From Pampus argenteus (taxonomy: Eukaryota; Chordata; Actinopteri; Scombriformes; Stromateidae): a DNA stretch of 64,000 nt. The stretch lies in assembly GCA_036937835.1 (NCBI GenBank), contig CM072861.1, positions 2,165,001 through 2,229,000 of the forward strand, in the 5' to 3' direction. A program made the position numbers and the translations under genes. How positions within the stretch are numbered: position 1 is the stretch's first letter; every line of letters starts with the position of its first letter. Below are positions 47,179-61,373 of the stretch, one piece after another. The notes below the pieces were generated by a model. That model made no database searches. It was not told the origin of the DNA and saw nothing but the letters and a program-made list of their open reading frames with translations.

Positions 47179-50053
47179 TCAATGAAAACCATGTTTGCCA
47201 TCAACAAGTAACTGATTTCTAATGATTAGGAGCCCAAAAAAAACTTGTGAGAACTTCCTGCAGCTTTTACTGTAACATTTGTAAAAATAGCTTTCTCTCA
47301 GGCCAAAACTGACAACTACAGTTTTTCTTAAACAAGGAGCAATATTTTCAATGAAAACCATGTTTGCCATCAACAAGTAACTGATTTCTAATGATTAGGA
47401 CCAAAAAACTCACTTCTGAGAGCTTCCTGCAGCTTTTAATGTAACATTTGTAAAAATAGCTTTCTCTCAGGCCAAAACTGACAACTACAGTTTTTCTTAA
47501 ACAAGGAGCAATATTTTCAATCAAAACTATGTTTGCCATCAACAAGTAACTGATTTCTAATGATTAGGACCAAAAAACTCACTTCTGAGAGCTTCCTGCA
47601 GCTTTTACTGTAACATTTGTAAAAATAGCTTTGTCTCAGGCCAAAACTGACAACTACAGTTTTTCTTAAACAATGAGCAATATTTTCAATCAAAACCATG
47701 TTTGCCATCAACAAGTAACTGATTTCTAATGATTAGGACCAAAAAAACTCACTTCTGAGAGCTTCCTGCAGCTTTTACTGTAACATTTGTAAAAATAGCT
47801 TTGTCTCAGGCCAAAACTGACAACTACAGTTTTTCTTAAACAAGGAGCAATATTTTCAATCAAAACCATGTTTGCCATCAACAAGTAACTGATTTCTAAT
47901 GATTAGGACCAAAAAACTCACTTCTGAGAGCTTCCTGCAGCTTTTACTGTAACATTTGTAAAAATAGCTTTCTCTCAGGCCAAAACTGACAACTACAGTT
48001 TTTCTTAAACAAGGATGAATATTTTCAACAAAACCATGTTTGCCATCAACAAGTAACTGATTTCTAATGATTAGGACCAAAAAACTCACTTCTGAGAGCT
48101 TCCTGCAGCTTTTACTGTAACATTTGTAAAAATAGCTTTCTCTCAGGCCAAAACTGACAACTACAGTTTTTCTTAAACAAGGATCAATATTTTCAATCAA
48201 AACCATGTTTGCCATCAACAAGTAACTGATTTCTAATGATTAGGACCAAAAAACTCACTTCTGAGAGCTTCCTGCAGCTTTTACTGTAACATTTGTAAAA
48301 ATAGCTTTGTCTCAGGCCAAAACTGACAACTACAGTTTTTCTTAAACAAGGAGCAATATTTTCAATCAAAACCATGTTTGCCATCAACGAGTAACTGATT
48401 TCTAATGATTAGGACCAAAAAACTCACTTCTGGGAGCTTCCTGCAGCTTTTACTGTAACATTTGTAAAAAATAGCTTTCTCTCAGGCCAAAACTGACAAC
48501 TACAGTTTTTCTTAAACAAGGAGCAATATTTTCAATCAAAACCATGTTTGCCATCAACAAGTAACTGATTTCTAATGATTAGGACCAAAAAACTCACTTC
48601 TGAGAGCTTCCTGCAGCTTTTACTGTAACATTTGTAAAAATAGCTTTCTCTCAGGCCAAAACTGACAACTACAGTTTTTCTTAAACAAGAAGCAATATTT
48701 TCAATCAAAACCATGTTTGCCATCAACAAGTAACTGATTTCTAATGATTAGGACCAAAAAACTCACTTCTGAGAGCTTCCTGCAGCTTTTACTGTAACAT
48801 TTGTAAAAATAGCTTTCTCTCAGGCCAAAACTGACAACTACAGTTTTTCTTAAACAAGGAGCAATATTTTCAATCAAAACCATGTTTGCCATCAACAAGT
48901 AACTGATTTCTAATGATTAGGACCAAAAAAACTCACTTCTGAGAGCTTCCTGCAGCTTTTACTGTAACATTTGTAAAAATAGCTTTGTCTCAGGCCAAAA
49001 CTGACAACTACAGTTTTTCTTAAACAAGGAGCAATATTTTCAATGAAAACCATGTTTGCCATCAACAAGTAACTGATTTCTAATGATTAGGACCAAAAAA
49101 CTCACTTCTGAGAGCTTCCTGCAGCTTTTACTGTAACATTTGTAAAAATAGCTTTGTCTCAGGCCAAAACTGACAACTACAGTTTTTCATAAACAAGGAG
49201 CAATATTTTCAATCAAAACCATGTTTGCCATCAACAAGTAACTGATTTCTAATGATTAGGACCAAAAAACTCACTTCTGAGAGCTTCCTGCAGCTTTTAC
49301 TGTAACATTTGTAAAAATAGCTTTCTCTCAGGCCAAAACTGACAACTACAGTTTTTCTTAAACAAGGAGCAATATTTTCAATCAAAACCATGTTTGCCAT
49401 CAACAAGTAACTGATTTCTAATGATTAGGACCAAAAAACTCACTTCTGAGAGATTCCTGCAGCTTTTACTGTAACATTTGTAAAAATAGCTTTCTCTCAG
49501 GCCAAAACTGACAACTACAGTTTTTCTTAAACAAGGATCAATATTTTCAACAAAACCATGTTTGCCATCAACAAGTAACTGATTTCTAATGATTAGGACC
49601 AAAAAACTCACTTCTGAGAGCTTCCTGCAGCTTTTACTGTAACATTTGTAAAAATAGCTTTCTCTCAGGCCAAAACTGACAACTACAGTTTTTCTTAAAC
49701 AAGGATCAATATTTTCAATCAAAACCATGTTTGCCATCAACGAGTAACTGATTTCTAATGATTAGGACCAAAAAACTCACTTCTGGGAGCTTCCTGCAGC
49801 TTTTACTGTAACATTTGTAAAAATAGCTTTCTCTCAGGCCAAAACTGACAACTACAGTTTTTCTTAAACAAGGAGCAATATTTTCAATCAAAACCATGTT
49901 TGCCATCAACAAGTAACTGATTTCTAATGATTAGGACCAAAAAAACTCACTTCTGAGAGCTTCCTGCAGCTTTTACTGTAACATTTGTAAAAATAGCTTT
50001 GTCTCAGGCCAAAACTGACAACTACAGTTTTTCTTAAACAAGGAGCAATATTT
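47179..50053 (-). repeat. Third, deleted copy of the 26-monomer segment
   Basis: Resembles 35509-39399 but with internal losses. The CCACATTTGCC monomer pair present at 36186-36552 is missing, and a CGAGTAACTG monomer with a six-A tract (about 48465) joins directly to the GCTTC monomer. From 49209 on it matches 38555 onward at an offset of 10654 bp. The losses fall between whole monomers, as expected from recombination between misaligned copies. Confidence 0.82.
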
Positions 50054-53000
50054 TCAATCAAAACCATGTTTGCCATCAACAAGTAACTGATTTCTAATGA
50101 TTAGGACCAAAAAACTCACTTCTGAGAGCTTCCTGCAGCTTTTACTGTAACATTTGTAAAAATAGCTTTCTCTCAGGCCAAAACTGACAACTACAGTTTT
50201 TCTTAAACAAGGATCAATATTTTCAACAAAACCATGTTTGCCATCAACAAGTAACTGATTTCTAATGATTAGGACCAAAAAACTCACTTCTGAGAGCTTC
50301 CTGCAGCTTTTACTGTAACATTTGTAAAAATAGCTTTCTCTCAGGCCAAAACTGACAACTACAGTTTTTCTTAAACAAGGATCAATATTTTCAATCAAAA
50401 CCATGTTTGCCATCAACGAGTAACTGATTTCTAATGATTAGGACCAAAAAACTCACTTCTGGGAGCTTCCTGCAGCTTTTACTGTAACATTTGTAAAAAT
50501 AGCTTTCTCTCAGGCCAAAACTGACAACTACAGTTTTTCTTAAACAAGGAGCAATATTTTCAATCAAAACCATGTTTGCCATCAACAAGTAACTGATTTC
50601 TAATGATTAGGACCAAAAAAACTCACTTCTGAGAGCTTCCTGCAGCTTTTACTGTAACATTTGTAAAAATAGCTTTGTCTCAGGCCAAAACTGACAACTA
50701 CAGTTTTTCTTAAACAAGGAGCAATATTTTCAATCAAAACCATGTTTGCCATCAACAAGTAACTGATTTCTAATGATTAGGACCAAAAAACTCACTTCTG
50801 AGAGCTTCCTGCAGCTTTTACTGTAACATTTGTAAAAATAGCTTTCTCTCAGGCCAAAACTGACAACTACAGTTTTTCTTAAACAAGGAGCAATATTTTC
50901 AATCAAAACCATGTTTGCCATCAACAAGTAACTGATTTCTAATGATTAGGAGCCCAAAAATAACTCCTGAGAGCTTCCTGCAGCTTTTACTGTAACATTT
51001 GTAAAAATAGCTTTCTCTCAGGCCAAAACTGACAACTACAGTTTTTCTTAAACAAGGAGCAATATTTTCAATCAAAACCATGTTTGCCATCAACAAGTAA
51101 CTGATTTCTAATGATTAGGACCAAAAAACTCACTTCTGAGAGCTTCCTGCAGCTTTTACTGTAACATTTGTAAAAATAGCTTTCTCTCAGGCCAAAACTG
51201 ACAACTACAGTTTTTCTTAAACAAGAAGCAATATTTTCAATCAAAACCATGTTTGCCATCAACAAGTAACTGATTTCTAATGATTAGGACCAAAAAACTC
51301 ACTTCTGAGAGCTTCCTGCAGCTTTTACTGTAACATTTGTAAAAATAGCTTTCTCTCAGGCCAAAACTGACAACTACAGTTTTTCTTAAACAAGGAGCAA
51401 TATTTTCAATCAAAACCATGTTTGCCATCAACAAGTAACTGATTTCTAATGATTAGGACCAAAAAAACTCACTTCTGAGAGCTTCCTGCAGCTTTTACTG
51501 TAACATTTGTAAAAATAGCTTTGTCTCAGGCCAAAACTGACAACTACAGTTTTTCTTAAACAAGGAGCAATATTTTCAATGAAAACCATGTTTGCCATCA
51601 ACAAGTAACTGATTTCTAATGATTAGGACCAAAAAACTCACTTCTGAGAGCTTCCTGCAGCTTTTACTGTAACATTTGTAAAAAATAGCTTTCTCTCAGG
51701 CCAAAACTGACAACTACAGTTTTTCTTAAACAAGGATCAATATTTTCAATCAAAACCATGTTTGCCATCAACAAGTAACTGATTTCTAATGATTAGGACC
51801 AAAAAACTCACTTCTGAGAGCTTCCTGCAGCTTTTACTGTAACATTTGTAAAAATAGCTTTCTCTCAGGCCAAAACTGACAACTACAGTTTTTCTTAAAC
51901 AAGGATCAATATTTTCAATCAAAACCATGTTTGCCATCAACAAGTAACTGATTTCTAATGATTAGGACCAAAAAACTCACTTCTGAGAGCTTCCTGCAGC
52001 TTTTACTGTAACATTTGTAAAAATAGCTTTCTCTCAGGCCAAAACTGACAACTACAGTTTTTCTTAAACAAGGATCAATATTTTCAACAAAACCATGTTT
52101 GCCATCAACAAGTAACTGATTTCTAATGATTAGGACCAAAAAACTCACTTCTGAGAGCTTCCTGCAGCTTTTACTGTAACATTTGTAAAAATAGCTTTCT
52201 CTCAGGCCAAAACTGACAACTACAGTTTTTCTTAAACAAGGAGCAATATTTTCAATCAAAACCATGTTTGCCATCAACAAGTATCTGATTTCTAATGATT
52301 AGGACCAAAAAACTCACTTCTGAGAGCTTCCTGCAGCTTTTACTGTAACATTTGTAAAAATAGCTTTGTCTCAGGCCAAAACTGACAACTACAGTTTTTC
52401 TTAAACAAGGAGCAATATTTTCAATGAAAACCATGTTTGCCATCAACAAGTAACTGATTTCTAATGATTAGGACCAAAAAACTCACTTCTGAGAGCTTCC
52501 TGCAGCTTTTACTGTAACATTTGTAAAAATAGCTTTGTCTCAGGCCAAAACTGACAACTACAGTTTTTCTTAAACAAGGAGCAATATTTTCAATCAAAAC
52601 CATGTTTGCCATCAACAAGTAACTGATTTCTAATGATTAGGACCAAAAAACTCACTTCTGAGAGATTCCTGCAGCTTTTACTGTAACATTTGTAAAAATA
52701 GCTTTCTCTCAGGCCAAAACTGACAACTACAGTTTTTCTTAAACAAGGATCAATATTTTCAACAAAACCATGTTTGCCATCAACAAGTAACTGATTTCTA
52801 ATGATTAGGACCAAAAAACTCACTTCTGAGAGCTTCCTGCAGCTTTTACTGTAACATTTGTAAAAATAGCTTTCTCTCAGGCCAAAACTGACAACTACAG
52901 TTTTTCTTAAACAAGGAGCAATATTTTCAATGAAAACCATGTTTGCCATCAACAAGTAACTGATTTCTAATGATTAGGACCAAAAAACTCACTTCTGAGA

Positions 53001-53602
53001 GCTTCCTGCAGCTTTTAATGTAACATTTGTAAAAATAGCTTTGTCTCAGGCCAAAACTGACAACTACAGTTTTTCTTAAACAAGGAGCAATATTTTCAAT
53101 CAAAACCATGTTTGCCATCAACAAGTAACTGATTTCTAATGATTAGGACCAAAAAACTCACTTCTGAGAGCTTCCTGCAGCTTTTACTGTAATATTTGTA
53201 AAAATAGCTTTCTCTTAGGCCAAAACTGACAACTACAGTTTTTCTTAAACAAGGAGCAATATTTTCAATCAAAACCATGTTTGCCATCAACAAGTAACTG
53301 ATTTCTAATGATTAGGACCAAAAAACTCACTTCTGAGAGCTTCCTGCAGCTTTTACTGTAACATTTGTAAAAATAGCTTTCTCTCAGGCCAAAACTGACA
53401 ACTACAGTTTTTCTGAAACAAGAAGCAATATTTTCAATCAAAACCATGTTTGCCATCAACAAGTAACTGATTTCTAATGATTAGGACCAAAAAACTCACT
53501 TCTGAGAGCTTCCTGCAGCTTTTACTGTAACATTTGTAAAAGTAGCTTTCTCTCAGGCCAAAACTGACAACTACAGTTTTTCTTAAACAAGGAGCAATAT
53601 TT
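50054..53602 (-). repeat. 21-monomer higher-order repeat, copy 1 (3549 bp)
   Basis: Recurs directly at 53603. Landmarks are the CGAGTAACTG monomer (50391), block variant (50899), GCTTC (51068), a six-A tract near 51680, CAAGTATCTG near 52281, TAACATTTG with TTTTAATG near 53016 and TCTTAGGCC near 53213. The last two monomers, including TTTCTGAAACAAGAAG at about 53411, are not kept at the equivalent place in copy 2 but appear at 57490-57856. A private change is GTAAAAGTAGC near 53537. Confidence 0.9.
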
Positions 53603-56600
53603 TCAATCAAAACCATGTTTGCCATCAACAAGTAACTGATTTCTAATGATTAGGACCAAAAAACTCACTTCTGAGAGCTTCCTGCAGCTTTTACTGTAAC
53701 ATTTGTAAAAATAGCTTTCTCTCAGGCCAAAACTGACAACTACAGTTTTTCTTAAACAAGGATCAATATTTTCAACAAAACCATGTTTGCCATCAACAAG
53801 TAACTGATTTCTAATGATTAGGACCAAAAAACTCACTTCTGAGAGCTTCCTGCAGCTTTTACTGTAACATTTGTAAAAATAGCTTTCTCTCAGGCCAAAA
53901 CTGACAACTACAGTTTTTCTTAAACAAGGATCAATATTTTCAATCAAAACCATGTTTGCCATCAACGAGTAACTGATTTCTAATGATTAGGACCAAAAAA
54001 CTCACTTCTGGGAGCTTCCTGCAGCTTTTACTGTAACATTTGTAAAAATAGCTTTCTCTCAGGCCAAAACTGACAACTACAGTTTTTCTTAAACAAGGAG
54101 CAATATTTTCAATCAAAACCATGTTTGCCATCAACAAGTAACTGATTTCTAATGATTAGGACCAAAAAAACTCACTTCTGAGAGCTTCCTGCAGCTTTTA
54201 CTGTAACATTTGTAAAAATAGCTTTGTCTCAGGCCAAAACTGACAACTACAGTTTTTCTTAAACAAGGAGCAATATTTTCAATCAAAACCATGTTTGCCA
54301 TCAACAAGTAACTGATTTCTAATGATTAGGACCAAAAAACTCACTTCTGAGAGCTTCCTGCAGCTTTTACTGTAACATTTGTAAAAATAGCTTTCTCTCA
54401 GGCCAAAACTGACAACTACAGTTTTTCTTAAACAAGGAGCAATATTTTCAATCAAAACCATGTTTGCCATCAACAAGTAACTGATTTCTAATGATTAGGA
54501 GCCCAAAAATAACTCCTGAGAGCTTCCTGCAGCTTTTACTGTAACATTTGTAAAAATAGCTTTCTCTCAGGCCAAAACTGACAACTACAGTTTTTCTTAA
54601 ACAAGGAGCAATATTTTCAATCAAAACCATGTTTGCCATCAACAAGTAACTGATTTCTAATGATTAGGACCAAAAAACTCACTTCTGAGAGCTTCCTGCA
54701 GCTTTTACTGTAACATTTGTAAAAATAGCTTTCTCTCAGGCCAAAACTGACAACTACAGTTTTTCTTAAACAAGAAGCAATATTTTCAATCAAAACCATG
54801 TTTGCCATCAACAAGTAACTGATTTCTAATGATTAGGACCAAAAAACTCACTTCTGAGAGCTTCCTGCAGCTTTTACTGTAACATTTGTAAAAATAGCTT
54901 TCTCTCAGGCCAAAACTGACAACTACAGTTTTTCTTAAACAAGGAGCAATATTTTCAATCAAAACCATGTTTGCCATCAACAAGTAACTGATTTCTAATG
55001 ATTAGGACCAAAAAAACTCACTTCTGAGAGCTTCCTGCAGCTTTTACTGTAACATTTGTAAAAATAGCTTTGTCTCAGGCCAAAACTGACAACTACAGTT
55101 TTTCTTAAACAAGGAGCAATATTTTCAATGAAAACCATGTTTGCCATCAACAAGTAACTGATTTCTAATGATTAGGACCAAAAAACTCACTTCTGAGAGC
55201 TTCCTGCAGCTTTTACTGTAACATTTGTAAAAAATAGCTTTCTCTCAGGCCAAAACTGACAACTACAGTTTTTCTTAAACAAGGATCAATATTTTCAATC
55301 AAAACCATGTTTGCCATCAACAAGTAACTGATTTCTAATGATTAGGACCAAAACACTCACTTCTGAGAGCTTCCTGCAGCTTTTACTGTAACATTTGTAA
55401 AAATAGCTTTCTCTCAGGCCAAAACTGACAACTACAGTTTTTCTTAAACAAGGATCAATATTTTCAATCAAAACCATGTTTGCCATCAACAAGTAACTGA
55501 TTTCTAATGATTAGGACCAAAAAACTCACTTCTGAGAGCTTCCTGCAGCTTTTACTGTAACATTTGTAAAAATAGCTTTCTCTCAGGCCAAAACTGACAA
55601 CTACAGTTTTTCTTAAACAAGGATCAATATTTTCAACAAAACCATGTTTGCCATCAACAAGTAACTGATTTCTAATGATTAGGACCAAAAAACTCACTTC
55701 TGAGAGCTTCCTGCAGCTTTTACTGTAACATTTGTAAAAATAGCTTTCTCTCAGGCCAAAACTGACAACTACAGTTTTTCTTAAACAAGGAGCAATATTT
55801 TCAATCAAAACCATGTTTGCCATCAACAAGTATCTGATTTCTAATGATTAGGACCAAAAAACTCACTTCTGAGAGCTTCCTGCAGCTTTTACTGTAACAT
55901 TTGTAAAAATAGCTTTGTCTCAGGCCAAAACTGACAACTACAGTTTTTCTTAAACAAGGAGCAATATTTTCAATGAAAACCATGTTTGCCATCAACAAGT
56001 AACTGATTTCTAATGATTAGGACCAAAAAACTCACTTCTGAGAGCTTCCTGCAGCTTTTACTGTAACATTTGTAAAAATAGCTTTGTCTCAGGCCAAAAC
56101 TGACAACTACAGTTTTTCTTAAACAAGGAGCAATATTTTCAATCAAAACCATGTTTGCCATCAACAAGTAACTGATTTCTAATGATTAGGACCAAAAAAC
56201 TCACTTCTGAGAGATTCCTGCAGCTTTTACTGTAACATTTGTAAAAATAGCTTTCTCTCAGGCCAAAACTGACAACTACAGTTTTTCTTAAACAAGGATC
56301 AATATTTTCAACAAAACCATGTTTGCCATCAACAAGTAACTGATTTCTAATGATTAGGACCAAAAAACTCACTTCTGAGAGCTTCCTGCAGCTTTTACTG
56401 TAACATTTGTAAAAATAGCTTTCTCTCAGGCCAAAACTGACAACTACAGTTTTTCTTAAACAAGGAGCAATATTTTCAATGAAAACCATGTTTGCCATCA
56501 ACAAGTAACTGATTTCTAATGATTAGGACCAAAAAACTCACTTCTGAGAGCTTCCTGCAGCTTTTAATGTAACATTTGTAAAAATAGCTTTGTCTCAGGC

Positions 56601-57151
56601 CAAAACTGACAACTACAGTTTTTCTTAAACAAGGAGCAATATTTTCAATCAAAACCATGTTTGCCATCAACAAGTAACTGATTTCTAATGATTAGGACCA
56701 AAAAACTCACTTCTGAGAGCTTCCTGCAGCTTTTACTGTAATATTTGTAAAAATAGCTTTCTCTTAGGCCAAAACTGACAACTACAGTTTTTCTTAAACA
56801 AGGAGCAATATTTTCAATCAAAACCATGTTTGCCATCAACAAGTAACTGATTTCTAATGATTAGGACCAAAAAAACTCACTTCTGAGAGCTTCCTGCAGC
56901 TTTTACTGTAACATTTGTAAAAATAGCTTTGTCTCAGGCCAAAACTGACAACTACAGTTTTTCTTAAACAAGGATCAATATTTTCAACAAAACCATGTTT
57001 GCCATCAACAAGTAACTGATTTCTAATGATTAGGACCAAAAAACTCACTTCTGAGAGCTTCCTGCAGCTTTTACTGTAACATTTGTAAAAATAGCTTTCT
57101 CTCAGGCCAAAACTGACAACTACAGTTTTTCTTAAACAAGGAGCAATATTT
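53603..57151 (-). repeat. 21-monomer higher-order repeat, copy 2
   Basis: Monomer order equals copy 1 at an offset of 3549 bp up to about 56813; then a Q-type 170-bp monomer and a 168-bp GTTG monomer replace the copy 1 ending. It carries CAAAACACTCAC near 55350 where copy 1 has CAAAAAACTCAC, a change useful for tracing the third copy. Confidence 0.9.
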
Positions 57152-57856
57152 TCAATGAAAACCATGTTTGCCATCAACAAGTAACTGATTTCTAATGATT
57201 AGGACCAAAAAACTCACTTCTGAGAGCTTCCAGCAGCTTTTAATGTAACATTTGTAAAAATAGCTTTGTCTCAGGCCAAAACTGACAACTACAGTTTTTC
57301 TTAAACAAGGAGCAATATTTTCAATCAAAACCATGTTTGCCATCAACAAGTAACTGATTTCTAATGATTAGGACCAAAAAACTCACTTCTGAGAGCTTCC
57401 TGCAGCTTTTACTGTAATATTTGTAAAAATAGCTTTCTCTTAGGCCAAAACTGACAACTACAGTTTTTCTTAAACAAGGAGCAATATTTTCAATCAAAAC
57501 CATGTTTGCCATCAACAAGTAACTGATTTCTAATGATTAGGACCAAAAAACTCACTTCTGAGAGCTTCCTGCAGCTTTTACTGTAACATTTGTAAAAATA
57601 GCTTTCTCTCAGGCCAAAACTGACAACTACAGTTTTTCTGAAACAAGAAGCAATATTTTCAATCAAAACCATGTTTGCCATCAACAAGTAACTGATTTCT
57701 AATGATTAGGACCAAAAAACTCACTTCTGAGAGCTTCCTGCAGCTTTTACTGTAACATTTGTAAAAATAGCTTTCTCTCAGGCCAAAACTGACAACTACA
57801 GTTTTTCTTAAACAAGGAGCAATATTTTCAATCAAAACCATGTTTGCCATCAACAA
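57152..57856 (-). repeat. Extra copy of the 52927-53631 tail
   Basis: Four monomers repeat 52927-53631 at an offset of 4225 bp: TTTTAATG with Q, TCTTAGGCC, TTTCTGAAACAAGAAG (about 57635) and plain. The first has a private loss of the PstI site (CCAGCAGC near 57229). Confidence 0.85.
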
Positions 57857-58158
57857 GTAACTGATTTCTAATGATTAGGACCAAAAAAACTCACTTCTGA
57901 GAGCTTCCTGCAGCTTTTACTGTAACATTTGTAAAAATAGCTTTGTCTCAGGCCAAAACTGACAACTACAGTTTTTCTTAAACAAGGAGCAATATTTTCA
58001 ATCAAAACCATGTTTGCCATCAACAAGTAACTGATTTCTAATGATTAGGACCAAAAAACTCACTTCTGAGAGCTTCCTGCAGCTTTTACTGTAACATTTG
58101 TAAAAATAGCTTTGTCTCAGGCCAAAACTGACAACTACAGTTTTTCTTAAACAAGGAG

Positions 58159-59209
58159 CAATATTTTCATTCAAAACCACATTTGCCATCAACAAGTGAC
58201 TGATTTCTAATGATTAGGACCAAAAAACTCACTTCTGAGAGCTTCCTGCAGCTTTTACTGTAACATTTGTAAAAATAGCTTTCTCTCAGGCCAAAACTGA
58301 CAACTACAGTTTTTCTTAAACAAGGAGCAATATTTTCAATCAAAACCATGTTTGCCATCAACAAGTAACTAATTTCGAATGATTGGGACCAAAAAACTCA
58401 CTTCTGAGAGCTTCCTGCAGCTTTTACTGTAACATTTGTCAAAATAGCTTTCTCTCAGGCCAAAACTGACAACTACAGTTTTTCTTAAACAAGGATCAAT
58501 ATTTTCAATAAAAACCATGTTTGCCATCAACAAGTAACTGATTTCTAATGATTAGGACCAAAAAACTCACTTCTGAGAGCTTCCTGCAGCTTTTACTGTA
58601 GCATTTGTACAAATAGCTTTCTCTCAGGCCAAAACTGACAACTACAGTTTTTCTTAAACAAGGAGCAATATTTTCAATCAAAACCATGTTTGCCATCAAC
58701 AAGTAACTGATTTATAATGATTAGGACCAAAAAACTCACTTCTGAGAGCTTCCTGCAGCTTTTACTGTAACATTTGTAAAAATAGCTTTGTCTCAGGCCA
58801 AAACTGACAACTACAGTTTTTCTTAAACAAGGATCAATATTTTCAATGAAAACCATGTTTGCCATCAACAAGTAACTGATTTCTAATGATTAGGACCAAA
58901 AAACTCACTTCTGAGAGCTTCCTGCAGCTTTTACTGTAACATTTGTAAAACTAGCTTTGTCTCAGGCCAAAACTGACAACTACAGTTTTTCTTAAACAAG
59001 GAGCAATATTTTCAATGAAAACCATGTTTGCCATCAACAAGTAACTGATTTCTAATGATTAGGACCAAAAAACTCACTTCTGAGAGCTTCCTGCAGCTTT
59101 TACTGTAACATTTGTAAAAATAGCTTTGTCTCAGGCCAAAACTGACAACTACAGTTTTTCTTAAACAAGGAGCAATATTTTCAATCAAAACCATGTTTGC
59201 CATCAACAA
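58159..59209 (-). repeat. Inverted copy of rare-variant block 793-1843
   Basis: Reading on the - strand, this reproduces the left-arm string at 793-1843 with positions summing to 60002. Shared rare variants are the reverse of CTAGTTTTACAAA (about 58950), TGTACAAATGCTACAG (about 58597), ATTTTGACAAATG (about 58435) and CATTCGAAATTAG (about 58370). The same block is also at about 6707-7757 in direct copy B, so which left copy is the closer relative is open. Private changes are GATTGGGACC at 58381 and CAAGTGACTG near 58193. Confidence 0.9.
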
Positions 59210-59517
59210 GTAACTGATTTCTAATGATTAGGACCAAAAAACTCACTTCTGAGAGCTTCCTGCAGCTTTTACTGTAACATTTGTAAAAATAGCTTTCTCT
59301 CAGGCCAAAACTGACAACTACAGTTTTTCTTAAACAAGGATCAATATTTTCAACAAAACCATGTTTGCCATCAACAAGTAACTGATTTCTAATGATTAGG
59401 ACCAAAAAACTCACTTCTGAGAGCTTCCTGCAGCTTTTACTGTAACATTTGTAAAAATAGCTTTCTCTCAGGCCAAAACTGACAACTACAGTTTTTCTTA
59501 AACAAGGATCAATATTT

Positions 59518-60390
59518 TCAATCAAAACCATGTTTGCCATCAACAAGTAACTGATTTTTAATGATTAGGAGCCCAAAAATAACTTCTGAGAGCTTCCTGC
59601 AGCTTTTACTGTAACATTTGTAAAAATAGCTTTGTCTCAGGCCAAAACTGACAACTACAGTTTTTCTTAAACAAGGAGCAATATTTTCAATCAAAACCAT
59701 GTTTGCCATCAACAAGTAACTGATTTCTAATGATTAGGACCAAAAAACTCACTTCTGAGAGATTCCTGCAGCTCTTACTGTAACATTTGTAAAAATAGCT
59801 TTCTCTCAGGCCAAAACTGACAACTACAGTTTTTCTTAAACAAGGATCAATATTTTCAACAAAACCATGTTTGCCATCAACAAGTAACTGATTTCTAATG
59901 ATTAGGACCAAAAAACTCACTTCTGAGAGCTTCCTGCAGCTTTTACTGTAATATTTGTAAAAATAGCTTTCTCTTAGGCCAAAACTGACAACTACAGTTT
60001 TTCTTAAACAAGGAGCAATATTTTCAATCAAAACCATGTTTGCCATCAACAAGTAACTGATTTCTAATGATTAGGACCAAAAAACTCACTTCTGAGAGCT
60101 TCCTGCAGCTTTTACTGTAACATTTGTAAAAATAGCTTTCTCTCAGGCCAAAACTGACAACTACAGTTTTTCTTAAACAAGAAGCAATATTTTCAATCAA
60201 AACCATGTTTGCCATCAACAAGTAACTGATTTTTAATGATTAGGAGCCCAAAAATAACTTCTGAGAGCTTCCTGCAGCTTTTACTGTAACATTTGTAAAA
60301 ATAGCTTTGTCTCAGGCCAAAACTGACAACTACAGTTTTTCTTAAACAAGGAGCAATATTTTCAATCAAAACCATGTTTGCCATCAACAA
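59518..60390 (-). repeat. Two copies of a mosaic block-variant monomer
   Basis: Monomers at 59518 and 60193 (675 bp apart) have GGGCTCC and TTATTTTT of the block variant but keep GAAG at 130-133 instead of GGAG. They also have a TTTTTAATG change not seen elsewhere, and the Q marker. They look like recombinants or an intermediate between the ordinary and block-variant types. The DNA between them includes a 168-bp GTTG monomer, a TCTTAGGCC monomer and a GCTTC monomer. Confidence 0.8.
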
Positions 60391-61373
60391 GTAACTGATT
60401 TCTAATGATTAGGAGCCCAAAAATAACTCCTGAGAGCTTCCTGCAGCTTTTACTGTAACATTTGTAAAAATAGCTTTCTCTCAGGCCAAAACTGACAACT
60501 ACAGTTTTTCATAAACAAGGAGCAATATTTTCAATCAAAACCATGTTTGCCATCAACAAGTAACTGATTTCTAATGATTAGGACCAAAAAACTCACTTCT
60601 GAGAGCTTCCTGCAGCTTTTACTGTAACATTTGTAAAAATAGCTTTCTCTCAGGCCAAAACTGACAACTACAGTTTTTCTTAAACAAGGAGCAATATTTT
60701 CAATCAAAACCATGTTTGCCATCAACAAGTAACTGATTTCTAATGATTAGGACCAAAAAACTCACTTCTGAGAGATTCCTGCAGCTTTTACTGTAACATT
60801 TGTAAAAATAGCTTTCTCTCAGGCCAAAACTGACAACTACAGTTTTTCTTAAACAAGGATCAATATTTTCAACAAAACCATGTTTGCCATCAACAAGTAA
60901 CTGATTTCTAATGATTAGGACCAAAAAACTCACTTCTGAGAGCTTCCTGCAGCTTTTACTGTAACATTTGTAAAAATAGCTTTCTCTCAGGCCAAAACTG
61001 ACAACTACAGTTTTTCTTAAACAAGGATCAATATTTTCAATCAAAACCATGTTTGCCATCAACGAGTAACTGATTTCTAATGATTAGGACCAAAAAACTC
61101 ACTTCTGGGAGCTTCCTGCAGCTTTTACTGTAACATTTGTAAAAATAGCTTTCTCTCAGGCCAAAACTGACAACTACAGTTTTTCTTAAACAAGGATCAA
61201 TATTTTCAACAAAACCATGTTTGCCATCAACAAGTAACTGATTTCTAATGATTAGGACCAAAAAACTCACTTCTGAGAGCTTCCTGCAGCTTTTACTGTA
61301 ACATTTGTAAAAATAGCTTTCTCTCAGGCCAAAACTGACAACTACAGTTTTTCTTAAACAAGGATCAATATTT

